Counted from the stretch's first letter, positions 1 through 7,030 are shown. The stretch is 14,076 nt of DNA from JAYRWN01 sp041917975 (GCA_041917975.1 JAYRWN010000004.1:1-14076); one strand, 5' to 3'. Notes: generated by a model from the sequence alone, not told the origin. A program made the numbers and translations.

Positions 1-53
1 GTCAAAAAAACATGTAATTATTTCACATCATTTTATTTCATATTCAAGGATTC

Positions 54-83
54 AAGGCTGCGGTTGGTCCCGCAGCTTTTTTT
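54..83 (+). terminator. Rho-independent terminator of an upstream gene
   Basis: The arms gctgcgg (57-63) and ccgcagc (70-76) pair across a six-base loop and are followed by seven T (77-83). The A bases before the stem can extend the pairing into the T run. It would end a plus-strand gene lying left of the window. Confidence 0.85.
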
Positions 84-340
84 ATTTGGTGCGCTAAGTA
101 TAATAATTATCTGTGGTCTAAAAAGCGCTGGTCGTTGATGAACATCTGATCAGCATATACAACAAAGACAGGCTAAATAGAATTTATTTTGTAGTCATCT
201 TTTTATTTCCCGGTTACGGTAGAGAATTTGTCTGGTATTTTTTTCTCAAAAAAATCATTAATTCTGGCCAATTAAATTTTCTGATAATTCTCCTTAATAC
301 CTTGATTTTATCAGCGCTGGAATTTATGGCATTGGATAGC
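84..340. other. Gene-free stretch
   Basis: This A/T-rich stretch lies between the left-edge terminator and the end of the tfoX-like gene. A minus-strand open frame of 68 codons (214-420) runs through it but overlaps the tfoX-like gene in another frame and resembles nothing I know. I see no RNA gene, repeat or convincing promoter here. Confidence 0.5.
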
Positions 341-682
341 TTATTTTTTCTTTTTGGACGCTTTGGCCCGCGGGTTAAAATCCAGGCATAAATTGATCCA
401 GTCATTAAATTCTTTTTCACTATGCATAGCGTGGCCGTCTACCATGACATATCCCTTCATCGGACGCCCCGTGAAGTCCATCGGGCGGCAGCCCGGTTTC
501 TCCAAAACGATCTCTTCTAAATTCGGATCTATACGGCACATCAGCTCATCCCCGATGATGCCTACACACATTTTACCATCGACCATAAATGTCAATCCAC
601 CCATCATGGCTTTTTCTTCCAGCCTGGGCAGATGTGCCAAGGCCAAACGAATTCGGTAAGCCAGGGACTCACTGTAAGCCAT
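341..682 (-). CDS. TfoX/Sxy N-terminal domain family protein
   Basis: This 113-residue protein consists of a single TfoX N-terminal domain. The family signature is visible at about residues 23-50, with the MMGG turn, a strand reading TFMVDGKMCVGI, and then the ELMCRIDP segment. The C terminus is a lysine-rich tail (KASKKKK). The TfoX C-terminal domain found in the enterobacterial competence regulator is absent, so a role in competence should not be assumed; stand-alone N-domain proteins are widespread and mostly uncharacterised. It starts 12 nt after the stop of the VOC gene on the same strand and has no promoter of its own that I can see, so the two are probably co-transcribed. Family assignment is confident; function is unknown. 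Confidence 0.85.
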   Translation of the reverse strand: MAYSESLAYRIRLALAHLPRLEEKAMMGGLTFMVDGKMCVGIIGDELMCRIDPNLEEIVLEKPGCRPMDFTGRPMKGYVMVDGHAMHSEKEFNDWINLCLDFNPRAKASKKKK

Positions 683-694
683 GACAAAAACTAT

Positions 695-1066
695 TTAGTG
701 CATGGAATGTAAGGCGACGTGGTTGCCTTCCGTGTCGATAAAGTGGGCCATAAAACCGTTGGCTCCGATGGAGGTTTTGGGCATAATAATCTGTCCTCCA
801 GCAGCGGTTACCCGTGCCAATGGAACACTTAAATCAACACCACCGTTGAGATACACCACCGTGCCTTTGGAGGATGGTTCAAAGCCTTCCCCTTGTACGA
901 TGCCTCCCCCTATGCCCCCTTGTTCCATATCAGCCGGCAACATCCCGTACCGACCGTCCGGAAAAGCCATTTCGGTCAATTCCGCATTTAATAAAGTCTC
1001 GTAAAACTTTTTCGCCCGCTCAAAATCCACCGCCGGAATTTCGAACCAATTGATCGCATGCTTCAT
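695..1066 (-). CDS. VOC (glyoxalase/bleomycin-resistance fold) family protein
   Basis: This 123-residue protein has the paired beta-alpha-beta-beta-beta modules of the vicinal oxygen chelate fold. The first module opens with INWFEIPAVDFERAKKFYE (residues 5-23), the usual strand-helix entry of the family. The second covers about residues 65-121 and ends in the strand FIDTEGNHVALHS. A glycine-rich segment (QGGIGGGIVQGEG) sits between the modules, as in the subgroup resembling the two-module antigen Cfp30B. The length fits one VOC unit, which normally dimerises. I cannot name the substrate, and metal ligands cannot be assigned safely from sequence alone. It is the first gene of a likely two-gene unit with the TfoX-domain gene. 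No exact TAnnTTTG box was found upstream (1067-1269). Confidence 0.85.
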   Translation of the reverse strand: MKHAINWFEIPAVDFERAKKFYETLLNAELTEMAFPDGRYGMLPADMEQGGIGGGIVQGEGFEPSSKGTVVYLNGGVDLSVPLARVTAAGGQIIMPKTSIGANGFMAHFIDTEGNHVALHSMH

Positions 1067-1269
1067 CTGTTTAGGTTTAATTCATCGAAGTTAACCGCTT
1101 TTCGCACACTGGGGCGGATAAATATTCGAAACCATTTGGCGAAAAATAAAAAAATAAGGTTTGACTAACGGAGGTTGGGTGTCTGCCCGCGCCACATAGG
1201 TTGTCTGGCATGTATTTTAAGCCTATATTTAAGCACGTTTTTAATTCCTTATTCTAAAATTATCACCCT

Positions 1270-1938
1270 TTGGCTGCTTATTTCACTCCGGACTTCATGG
1301 CTTTTGTCCATGATTTGTATAAAAACAATAATCGCGACTGGTTTCAGCTGAATAAAAATCGTTACGAAAAACACGTCAAACTGCCGTTTGAAGCTTTTGT
1401 CGGTGAATGCATCCGCTGCATCCAGGCTGAGGATCCCACGGTAACCTGTACGGCCAAACAAGCCATTTTTCGTATCTACCGGGATACTCGTTTCTCTAAC
1501 GATAAGACGCCGTACAAAACTCATCTGGCGGCCGCGATTTCAGCAGGTAATAAGGCTGAACATACTGTCCCGGGGTTTTATATTCATTTTGGGCCGGGTG
1601 AAATCATGTTCGGCGGTGGCGCCTACATGCCGGATAAGGACTTTTTGCAACGCATCCGCACGAAAATAACCCAGGAACCAGAGCGGGTAAAAAAATTACT
1701 CGGCGATAAAAATTTTGTAAAACGTTACCATAAAATGCAGGGTGAGGTGAATAAAGTGATTCCCAAAGAATTTAAGGAGGCTTTTGCCGCTCAATCCCTA
1801 ATCGCACACAAACAATTTTATTACATGGCCGAATATGCTGATGAGAGCCTTCTCTTGCGTGCGGATTTAGTGGACTTTGTTATGGAACATTATCATGCCG
1901 GCCAGGGCTGGCATGCATTTTTTATGGAATGTTTGTGA
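1270..1938 (+). CDS. DUF2461 family protein
   Basis: This 222-residue protein matches the DUF2461 (TIGR02453) family in length and motifs. It begins with FTPDFMAFVHDLYKNNNRDWF (residues 5-25), followed by the conserved FRIYRDTRFSNDKTPYKTH block (about 67-85) and the GFYIHFGPGEIMFGGGAYMP block (about 102-121). The biochemical function of the family is unknown. The start chosen is TTG at 1270, because the family motif FxPxFxxFLxxLxxNNxxxWF lies upstream of the first in-frame ATG (1297), and an in-frame TAA at 1255-1257 limits the frame. If ATG 1297 is used, the protein loses nine N-terminal residues including FTPDF. It appears to be a single-gene unit. Confidence 0.88.
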   Translation: MAAYFTPDFMAFVHDLYKNNNRDWFQLNKNRYEKHVKLPFEAFVGECIRCIQAEDPTVTCTAKQAIFRIYRDTRFSNDKTPYKTHLAAAISAGNKAEHTVPGFYIHFGPGEIMFGGGAYMPDKDFLQRIRTKITQEPERVKKLLGDKNFVKRYHKMQGEVNKVIPKEFKEAFAAQSLIAHKQFYYMAEYADESLLLRADLVDFVMEHYHAGQGWHAFFMECL

Positions 1939-1966
1939 GGCTCTGCACTCTAAAAGAGAATCACTT

Positions 1967-2001
1967 TTTGGGTCACCACTTATTATTTTTTAATATGTTT
2001 G
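1967..2001 (+). promoter_or_regulatory. Bacteroidota-type promoter for the MG2/plug gene
   Basis: TATGTTTG at 1994-2001 matches the -7 consensus TAnnTTTG exactly, and TTTG at 1967-1970 can serve as the -33 element with 23 nt between them, at the upper end of the accepted spacing. Transcription would start near 2008, giving a leader of about 30 nt before ATG 2038. Confidence 0.45.
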
Positions 2002-2037
2002 GTGGGTAAACATTAGAACACTTAATACATTTCACAT

Positions 2038-4512
2038 ATGATTAACCTCTATCGTGGTTTTATTAGTTTATTATGGGCTGTAATAAACCTGATACCAGAA
2101 GCTACTGATCCTATGAGCTCTGTGGAGAGATTTTATGATAATAAACCACACGAAAAAATATATCTGGTATTTGATCAGCCCCATTATGCTTATGGAGACA
2201 CGCTGAACTACCAGGTTTTTGTTCTTAATGCGGATGATCATACACCGACCCAGTGGAGTAGACAGGTGGCTGTGGATTTATTAGATGAAAAACACGACTT
2301 GCTAATTTCACAACAGCTACTTCTTTCCTCCGGGATAGCATTGGGAAGTCTGCATTTGCCACCGATCTGGACAGCCAGGGAGATCACCGTCGGAGTTAGG
2401 ACTCCTTTCTCGGCACAGACGCTGAACGAATACAGCTACCAGATTATTTTGCCCATGACTACCGATTCCCAAACGGGGAAATCCATGCTTAATGGAGGGA
2501 AGATATCCATGCATTTTTACCCCGAAAGCGGCACCTGGGTTGAAGATTTACCGGCTGTGTTGGGGTTTAAAGCTATGGATGAGCAAGGAAATGGCCTGAA
2601 TGTACGCGGCATCATTAAAGACTCAAAAGGTCAACTGGCCACCGAGTTTTCTGCATTAAAATTCGGGCTTGGTTTATGCCGGTTTGTACCTCAAGCGGGG
2701 GAAACCTATCACGCTCAACTGGAGTACGCCGGAAAAAATTATGTATTCGATTTACCGACTATTCAGCAGAAAGGATTTACTATGCACTGCACGCCGCGGG
2801 GTAGCGCCGCAGTAAATATAGTAGTGAACAGCAATAAGAAAGAAGGCACGGACGGGTCTTATCTTATCGGCCATGTTCGAGGGACTCAATTATTTAGATG
2901 GGACCAATTCAAGGGGCCTATAAGCCAGCTGCGTTTGAGCCTGGATTCTTTTCCTTCGGGAATTATGCAATTAACACTTTTTGACCGGAATAATATTCCG
3001 CAGTGTGAGCGGCTCATTTTTGTGCATCATACTTCATCTGTTTCGCCTTGGACTCAGCTGAAAGGTGTGAACCAAGATTACTCCACCAGGTCTTTAGTTA
3101 CCTGGTCATTTTATACCGGCCACAAGGCGATGCCTACACCCTGGCGGGGAAATTATGCCATTACAGTTACTGATTCAACATTATTGCCCTGGACTCCCTG
3201 GCGCAGAACGATTCAAAGTTATCTATGGTTAGAGTCCGATCTTAAAGGACATATCGAAAACCCCGGATATTATTTTGAAAAACAAGATGCGGAAAGAATC
3301 CAAATGTTGGATGTGTTGTTGCGCGTGCAGGGATGGCGCCGGTTTATCTGGCAGGATATTCTGCAAGATACTGCCGAGGTTTCAGAAGAGTTGTCACCTC
3401 AGGAAGGTCTCGCTGTGGCAGGTAAAGTGGTCGAACGTAACAGCCGTCATCCGGTAGAGGCAGAGGTGTTTTGTACCACTTTAAACCCCACATTTAATGT
3501 TTGGCAAACCAGAAGTGCGACTGATGGTAGTTTTAGTTTTTCAGGATTACATTTTTTGGATACCCTGGAAGTCATCCTGGAAGCCAGGCCGTTTAAAGAT
3601 AAAAAAGGGCGCAAAGATGAAAAGATAGACCTGCGCTCATCCTCCAGGTATGACATTATGTTAAGTGCGCAGCACCTTCCGGCCTTGGATTCTTCAAGGG
3701 TTTATCGACTCCCGCCGTCCGATGAATTAATCCGCCAGAATTATAGTGTGACACGCGTTACACTTCAGCGTATCGATTCTATGTATGCTGCGGAGTGGTC
3801 TGTGGATTTGCAGGAAGTCGAAGTGACTGCTCAAAAAATACATCCGGCTGTGAAATATTACCAGAAATCTATCTTGTATCGCGAGCCGGATTTGCGTATC
3901 CTGGCTGACCAGGAAATAGCTCTGAAATCGTATGGGAATTTATTTGAATATTTGCGGTTCCGGGTGCCGGGTGTCGAGGTGAGAGGATCATTTCCCGACT
4001 ATGAAATTTTTATGCGCGGTATTTCGAGTATTTCCCAAAACAATGCCGCCGGATTTATGATCAACGGAGCACCGGTGAGTAAACAAATGGCCAACTCTAT
4101 CGATCCGAACCATATCGCCTTCATTGATATCCTAAAAGGATTATCTTCTACCGCAGTCTATGGTGAATTTGGACGGGGTGGAGTGGTGGCTATTTATACT
4201 AAAGCACCTGGTCTGGTGAATAATGATCATCAGCATGTACCCACTCCCGGGATTTCTACCTTTCGCATTCCGGGGTTTTTCCAGGCTAAACAATTTTACC
4301 TACCGGTCTACGATCAACCCAAAAAAGCCAGTGATAAACCCGATCTGAGAACTCATCTTTTTTGGCAAGGCCAGGTGATTCCGGATTCCTCCGGTCTGAT
4401 CAACCTGTCCTTTTATACAGGTGACCGCACAGGCACCTTTCAAGTGTTGGTGGAAGGATTGGATGCTGCATTCGAACCGGTGGTGTGGCAAGGTAGTTTT
4501 AAGGTGAAATAA
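2038..4512 (+). CDS. MG2 / TonB-dependent plug domain protein without a beta-barrel
   Basis: This 824-residue, probably exported protein has a weak signal-like N terminus (about residues 5-20, hydrophobic, only one arginine before it). A macroglobulin-type MG2 domain begins at about residue 39 (EKIYLVFDQPHYAYGDTLNY) and is followed by further beta-rich segments to about 330. A linker carries the GWRRFIW motif (about 432). Next comes a carboxypeptidase-regulatory-like beta-sandwich (about 456-515, GKVVERNSRHPVEAEVFC onward). A TonB-receptor plug-like domain spans about 633-722, with the segments NGAPV, IDILKG and GRGGVVAIYTK. The last hundred residues form another beta-rich domain. No 22-strand barrel follows the plug. 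Such proteins are common in Bacteroidota and are often annotated as TonB-dependent receptor plug proteins; their role is not established, though surface or periplasmic binding is plausible. Length and ends look intact. Confidence 0.8.
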   Translation: MINLYRGFISLLWAVINLIPEATDPMSSVERFYDNKPHEKIYLVFDQPHYAYGDTLNYQVFVLNADDHTPTQWSRQVAVDLLDEKHDLLISQQLLLSSGIALGSLHLPPIWTAREITVGVRTPFSAQTLNEYSYQIILPMTTDSQTGKSMLNGGKISMHFYPESGTWVEDLPAVLGFKAMDEQGNGLNVRGIIKDSKGQLATEFSALKFGLGLCRFVPQAGETYHAQLEYAGKNYVFDLPTIQQKGFTMHCTPRGSAAVNIVVNSNKKEGTDGSYLIGHVRGTQLFRWDQFKGPISQLRLSLDSFPSGIMQLTLFDRNNIPQCERLIFVHHTSSVSPWTQLKGVNQDYSTRSLVTWSFYTGHKAMPTPWRGNYAITVTDSTLLPWTPWRRTIQSYLWLESDLKGHIENPGYYFEKQDAERIQMLDVLLRVQGWRRFIWQDILQDTAEVSEELSPQEGLAVAGKVVERNSRHPVEAEVFCTTLNPTFNVWQTRSATDGSFSFSGLHFLDTLEVILEARPFKDKKGRKDEKIDLRSSSRYDIMLSAQHLPALDSSRVYRLPPSDELIRQNYSVTRVTLQRIDSMYAAEWSVDLQEVEVTAQKIHPAVKYYQKSILYREPDLRILADQEIALKSYGNLFEYLRFRVPGVEVRGSFPDYEIFMRGISSISQNNAAGFMINGAPVSKQMANSIDPNHIAFIDILKGLSSTAVYGEFGRGGVVAIYTKAPGLVNNDHQHVPTPGISTFRIPGFFQAKQFYLPVYDQPKKASDKPDLRTHLFWQGQVIPDSSGLINLSFYTGDRTGTFQVLVEGLDAAFEPVVWQGSFKVK

Positions 4513-4540
4513 TTGAGGTGGTTTTAGAGTTTTCAACTAC

Positions 4541-4573
4541 TCCAGAAAACCGGTCATCAAGTAACCTTCTGGA
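4541..4573. terminator. Weak hairpin between converging genes
   Basis: The arms tccagaa (4541-4547) and ttctgga (4567-4573) form a 7-bp stem with a 19-nt loop in the short gap between two converging genes. A and T bases follow on the plus strand (aattttaa), but there is no real T run. It may help end transcription; the evidence is weak. Confidence 0.25.
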
Positions 4574-4594
4574 ATTTTAAGTTTCAATTCAGCG

Positions 4595-4789
4595 TCAATC
4601 TTCAAACTGAAAGAGATCTTCAATGGCTACCTGGAACACTTTCGCCAGGTCGTGGGCCAGTTTTAGAGAGGGGTTGTATTTGTTTTTTTCCAGAAATACA
4701 ATCGTCTCACGGCGCACCTGCACGCGCTGTGCCAGCTCCTCCTGGGTAATGTTGATCCTGGCTCTGAATTCTTTGATGCGGTTAGTCAT
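4595..4789 (-). CDS. Small XRE-family helix-turn-helix regulator
   Basis: This 64-residue protein is a bare Cro/C1-type helix-turn-helix domain. The second helix is TQEELAQRV (15-23) and the recognition helix lies around RRETIVFLEKN (26-36). It is followed by the segment KYNPSLKLAHDLAKVFQVAIEDLF, typical of the short one-domain XRE regulators that sit beside small membrane proteins. There is no effector domain. Its start lies inside the end of the upstream membrane-protein gene (8-nt overlap, 4782-4789), so the two are translated from one mRNA and probably coupled. The long dyad around their promoter (5184-5230) is a natural candidate for its binding site, which would make it a repressor of its own operon; that part is inference. 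The binding partner and signal are unknown. Confidence 0.9.
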   Translation of the reverse strand: MTNRIKEFRARINITQEELAQRVQVRRETIVFLEKNKYNPSLKLAHDLAKVFQVAIEDLFQFED

Positions 4790-5180
4790 GAGCCAAACCT
4801 TTAAGGTGGACGACTACCCAGGCTATGGCAAAAATTAAGGCCATCCCCAGGATGCCGGTGCCCAGCAACTCTTCTACCTCAAACGGCACGCGATCTTTCA
4901 GCCACAAGAGAAATACCCACAGGTACAACGAAATGAAATAAGAGATCGACGAGGCCTTTTGCAGCACTTTCCTGGACAGTTCATCCTCCACCGGTTCTCC
5001 GCGCCGGGCGCTTCTCAAGCGTTTAAAACCAATCCACACCGCAAAACCCACAGTCATGATAATGACCCCGACATGTAGCAATTCTAGCGGATGGAAGGCA
5101 AATGGTGCATTCATCAGCCAAAGACCGCTGGATAGCAGCACCAAGGCTGCGATCACAAAAATAACGATTGACTTTTTCAT
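4782..5180 (-). CDS. Four-helix membrane protein paired with the XRE regulator
   Basis: This 132-residue protein has four predicted membrane helices, at about residues 4-24, 32-53, 77-95 and 105-126. The loop between helices two and three (about 54-76) is strongly charged and contains RLRSARRGEPVEDELSRKVL, which by the positive-inside rule puts it, and both termini, in the cytoplasm. The acidic-basic DELSRKVLQKA stretch before helix three resembles the DUF2178-like membrane proteins encoded next to short XRE regulators, but I cannot confirm that family. No catalytic motif is visible. The gene is first in a two-gene operon, with a leader of only about 20 nt from its probable promoter. The regulator-membrane protein layout suggests control of, or by, a membrane event, but the function is unknown. 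Confidence 0.8.
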   Translation of the reverse strand: MKKSIVIFVIAALVLLSSGLWLMNAPFAFHPLELLHVGVIIMTVGFAVWIGFKRLRSARRGEPVEDELSRKVLQKASSISYFISLYLWVFLLWLKDRVPFEVEELLGTGILGMALIFAIAWVVVHLKGLAHD

Positions 5181-5183
5181 GGC

Positions 5184-5230
5184 ATTATGTTATGTATTTA
5201 TAACACAAAGTTAGAAATACATAATATAAT
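5184..5230. repeat. Long imperfect dyad around the XRE-operon promoter, candidate operator
   Basis: The arms ttatgtattt (5190-5199) and aaatacataa (5215-5224) are perfect inverted copies. The symmetry continues outward through one G-T mismatch to five more pairs, giving 16-bp arms (5184-5199 and 5215-5230) around a 15-nt spacer. The -7 box (5206-5213) lies wholly inside that spacer. A dimeric repressor bound here would cover the -7 box and start point; the XRE protein of the same operon is the likeliest candidate. The A/T-rich composition makes some chance symmetry possible. Confidence 0.55.
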
Positions 5231-5236
5231 AGTCAA
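5206..5236 (-). promoter_or_regulatory. Promoter of the membrane protein-XRE operon
   Basis: Read on the minus strand, TTG (5234-5236) is followed after 20 nt by TAACTTTG (5206-5213), an exact match to the Bacteroidota -33/-7 pattern. The start point would lie near 5200, about 20 nt upstream of the ATG at 5180. The spacing equals that of the rpoD promoter in this window. Confidence 0.6.
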
Positions 5237-5347
5237 GGTATTTATCAAATTATTTATAAATAGACGAGTAACACCCCACAGGCGGAAGATTGGCGGAACT
5301 GAGCTCAAGGGGTAGTGTTAGAAGTGAAATTTCGCTGTTCCGTGTAC

Positions 5348-5373
5348 AAAAAAAAGGCCGCTTTGCAGCGGCC
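5348..5373 (-). terminator. Rho-independent terminator of rpoD
   Basis: On the minus strand the arms GGCCGCT and AGCGGCC pair across the tetraloop GCAA (a GNRA loop) and are followed by eight T (5348-5355 on the plus strand as A). It begins 33 nt after the rpoD stop codon. Confidence 0.92.
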
Positions 5374-5406
5374 CGGATATTTTAATCATGGTACAAAATC
5401 GTGCGA

Positions 5407-6276
5407 TTACGCGCCCAGGTAGTGCTTCAACAATTTACTGCGGGAAGCGGAGCGCAACTTATTGATGGCTTTGTCTTTGATTTGACGCACGCGTTCGCGG
5501 GTCAATCCAAACTTTTCTCCGATGTCCTCCAGGGACATGGGATGCTCAACGCCAATTCCAAAGTACAATTTAATCACATCACACTGACGGTCGGTCAGCG
5601 TAGAAAGTGAGCGTTCGATCTCCTGGCGCAAGGACATCTCGTACTCCATGTGTTGGTCTGTTTTCGGGCTGTTGGAGTTTTCCAGGACATCCAGCAGGGA
5701 GTTATCTTCTCCATCCACAAAGGGCGCATCCATGCTCACGTGACGGGCGGCCACCCCCAGAGTAGTTTCTACTTCTTCGGTGGGGATCTCCAACAGCGTA
5801 GCCAATTCTTCTACGGATGGTTCCCGTTCGAATTCTTGTTCCAGTTCAGAAAAAGCGCGGTTTATTTTATTTAGGGACCCCACTTTGTTTAAAGGAAGGC
5901 GCACTATTCTGGATTGTTCGGCCAATGCTTGGAGAATGGACTGGCGAATCCACCACACCGCATAGGAAATAAATTTAAAGCCCCGGGTTTCATCGAACCG
6001 CTGAGCGGCTTTGATCAGACCCAGGTTACCTTCATTGATCAGGTCACTCAGTGAAAGGCCTTGATTTTGATACTGCTTGGCCACGGAAACCACAAAACGC
6101 AAGTTGGCTTTGGTAAGCCGTTCCAACGCCTCCTGGTCGCCTTGTTTGATTCGTTTGGCCAGGTCCACCTCTTCTTCAGGGGTGAGCAAGTCCACTTTCC
6201 CAATCTCCTGCAGATACTTCTCCAGAGACTGGCTTTCGCGATTGGTAATAGATTTGGTGATCTTTAACTGTCTCAT
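5407..6276 (-). CDS. rpoD: Primary RNA polymerase sigma factor RpoD/SigA
   Basis: This 289-residue protein is the primary sigma-70 factor in the short form normal for Bacteroidota, which lacks region 1.1 and the large non-conserved insert of the proteobacterial protein. Region 1.2 lies at about residues 16-49 (SLEKYLQEIGKVDLLTPEEE). Region 2 covers about 52-122, with the core-binding NEGNLGLIKAAQRFD and the melting/-10 helix TRGFKFISYAVWWIRQSI. Region 3 covers about 123-175. Region 4 covers about 219-277, with the helix-turn-helix SLEDIGEKFGLTRERVRQIK. In Bacteroidota this sigma reads -33 TTG / -7 TAnnTTTG promoters, which are present here upstream of this gene and of others. It is a single-gene unit with its own promoter and a strong terminator. 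No irregularity is seen. Confidence 0.97.
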   Translation of the reverse strand: MRQLKITKSITNRESQSLEKYLQEIGKVDLLTPEEEVDLAKRIKQGDQEALERLTKANLRFVVSVAKQYQNQGLSLSDLINEGNLGLIKAAQRFDETRGFKFISYAVWWIRQSILQALAEQSRIVRLPLNKVGSLNKINRAFSELEQEFEREPSVEELATLLEIPTEEVETTLGVAARHVSMDAPFVDGEDNSLLDVLENSNSPKTDQHMEYEMSLRQEIERSLSTLTDRQCDVIKLYFGIGVEHPMSLEDIGEKFGLTRERVRQIKDKAINKLRSASRSKLLKHYLGA

Positions 6277-6352
6277 GCTTAAGCCTGGTTAAAAATTATG
6301 GTTTTATAACTACAAAATGGGGAAAAAGTGATGAGGTTATGAAAATAAAATG

Positions 6353-6383
6353 CAAAAGTAATACAATTTGACCAATCCGTCAA
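6353..6383 (-). promoter_or_regulatory. Promoter of rpoD
   Basis: On the minus strand TTG (6381-6383) and TACTTTTG (6353-6360) are separated by 20 nt and fit the Bacteroidota -33/-7 consensus. The start point would be near 6346, leaving a leader of about 70 nt before the rpoD start at 6276. The gene would thus be read by its own product. Confidence 0.6.
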
Positions 6384-6425
6384 CATATTTGCCCCCGCCA
6401 GTAAGAAAAAAAACCTTAACCGGCA

Positions 6426-6448
6426 CCTATTGAAAAGGTCTCAATAGG
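6426..6448. repeat. 8-bp inverted repeat between rpoD and the START-like gene
   Basis: The perfect arms cctattga (6426-6433) and tcaatagg (6441-6448) are separated by seven bases. The site lies in the divergent intergenic region, upstream of the rpoD -33 element and about 95 bp before the START-like gene. No T run touches the stem on either strand, so it looks more like an operator or a chance repeat than a terminator. Confidence 0.4.
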
Positions 6449-6543
6449 GTATATAGTTCCAAAAAACACAAAAAATATTTCATTATGTACTTGGCAGTTA
6501 TGGAAAATATTTATATTCCGCCCATTCTTAACAAATTGCATGC

Positions 6544-6924
6544 ATGAGCCGCGTAAAATTTGATATGGAGTTTATTTTCAGGGCCTCTCCAGCCATCGTT
6601 TACAAGTTTCTGACCGCACCATCGTGTCTGATTCGCTGGTTTTGCGATGGAGTGGATATTAATGGAGAGGTGTATAGTTTTACCTGGCTGGGATTTACCG
6701 AAAATGCTGAAATGCTCGATGATATTGAAGAAGAACGTATCAGGTTCCGCTGGGCGGATTCTGACGAACCCTCTGAATATTTCGAGTTTAGAATGTATAA
6801 ATCCCCCATCACGGAAGAAACCGTCGTAGAGCTTACCGACTTTTGTGATGAAGATGAACTGGATGACCAAAAAGAATTGTGGACAAACCAAATGAACCGC
6901 CTGCGCAAAGAAACCGGAGGATAG
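6544..6924 (+). CDS. START-like domain protein
   Basis: This 126-residue protein has the layout of a small START/SRPBCC-like fold of the kind found in Bacteroidota. It opens with a strand and the helix SPAIVYKFLTAPSCLIRWF (about residues 15-33), has central beta strands (GEVYSFTWLGFTENAEMLDD, then RIRFRWADSDEPSEYFEFRMY), and closes with a long helix (DDQKELWTNQMNRLRKE, about 106-122). The surface is strongly acidic. Proteins of this fold bind hydrophobic ligands in a cavity; the ligand of this family is not known to me. There is no signal peptide, so it should be cytoplasmic. It is divergent from rpoD and convergent with the hydrolase gene. A weak promoter (TTG 6491-6493, TATATTCC 6512-6519, 18 nt apart) is possible but does not match the consensus well. 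Confidence 0.82.
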   Translation: MSRVKFDMEFIFRASPAIVYKFLTAPSCLIRWFCDGVDINGEVYSFTWLGFTENAEMLDDIEEERIRFRWADSDEPSEYFEFRMYKSPITEETVVELTDFCDEDELDDQKELWTNQMNRLRKETGG

Positions 6925-6925
6925 A

Positions 6926-7030
6926 AGTGTGAGTTTGAGTGTGCGTGTGCGTGTGTTCGAGTGTAAATCCGCCCTTTCCCTCCAACACAAACCTACACAT
7001 AAATTCACACCTAAACTTCAAACTCACACT
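6926..7030. repeat. GT-rich / AC-rich inverted repeat between converging genes
   Basis: The arms agtgtgagtttga (6926-6938) and tcaaactcacact (7018-7030) are perfect 13-bp inverted copies. They enclose a GT-rich left half and an AC-rich right half made of degenerate short units (gtgtg, acac, aaac). Bases 6939-6956 form an 18-nt alternating purine-pyrimidine run (GT/GC) that could adopt Z-form DNA. The element fills the gap between the convergent START-like and hydrolase genes and has no T run typical of a terminator. Confidence 0.6.

Noticed and set aside
214..420. Minus-strand 68-codon open frame
   Set aside because: It overlaps the well-supported TfoX-domain gene in another frame and resembles no family; it is probably chance.
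341..682. TfoX-domain gene as a competence regulator
   Set aside because: Only the N-terminal domain is present and no competence genes are nearby, so that role is not supported.
4595..5180. XRE-membrane protein pair as a toxin-antitoxin system
   Set aside because: The membrane protein has four helices and 132 residues, unlike known small membrane toxins, and the gene order and families fit regulator-membrane protein pairs with no shown toxicity.
6511..7008. Minus-strand 165-codon open frame
   Set aside because: It is antisense to the START-like gene and includes the GT-rich repeat; there is no recognisable protein family.
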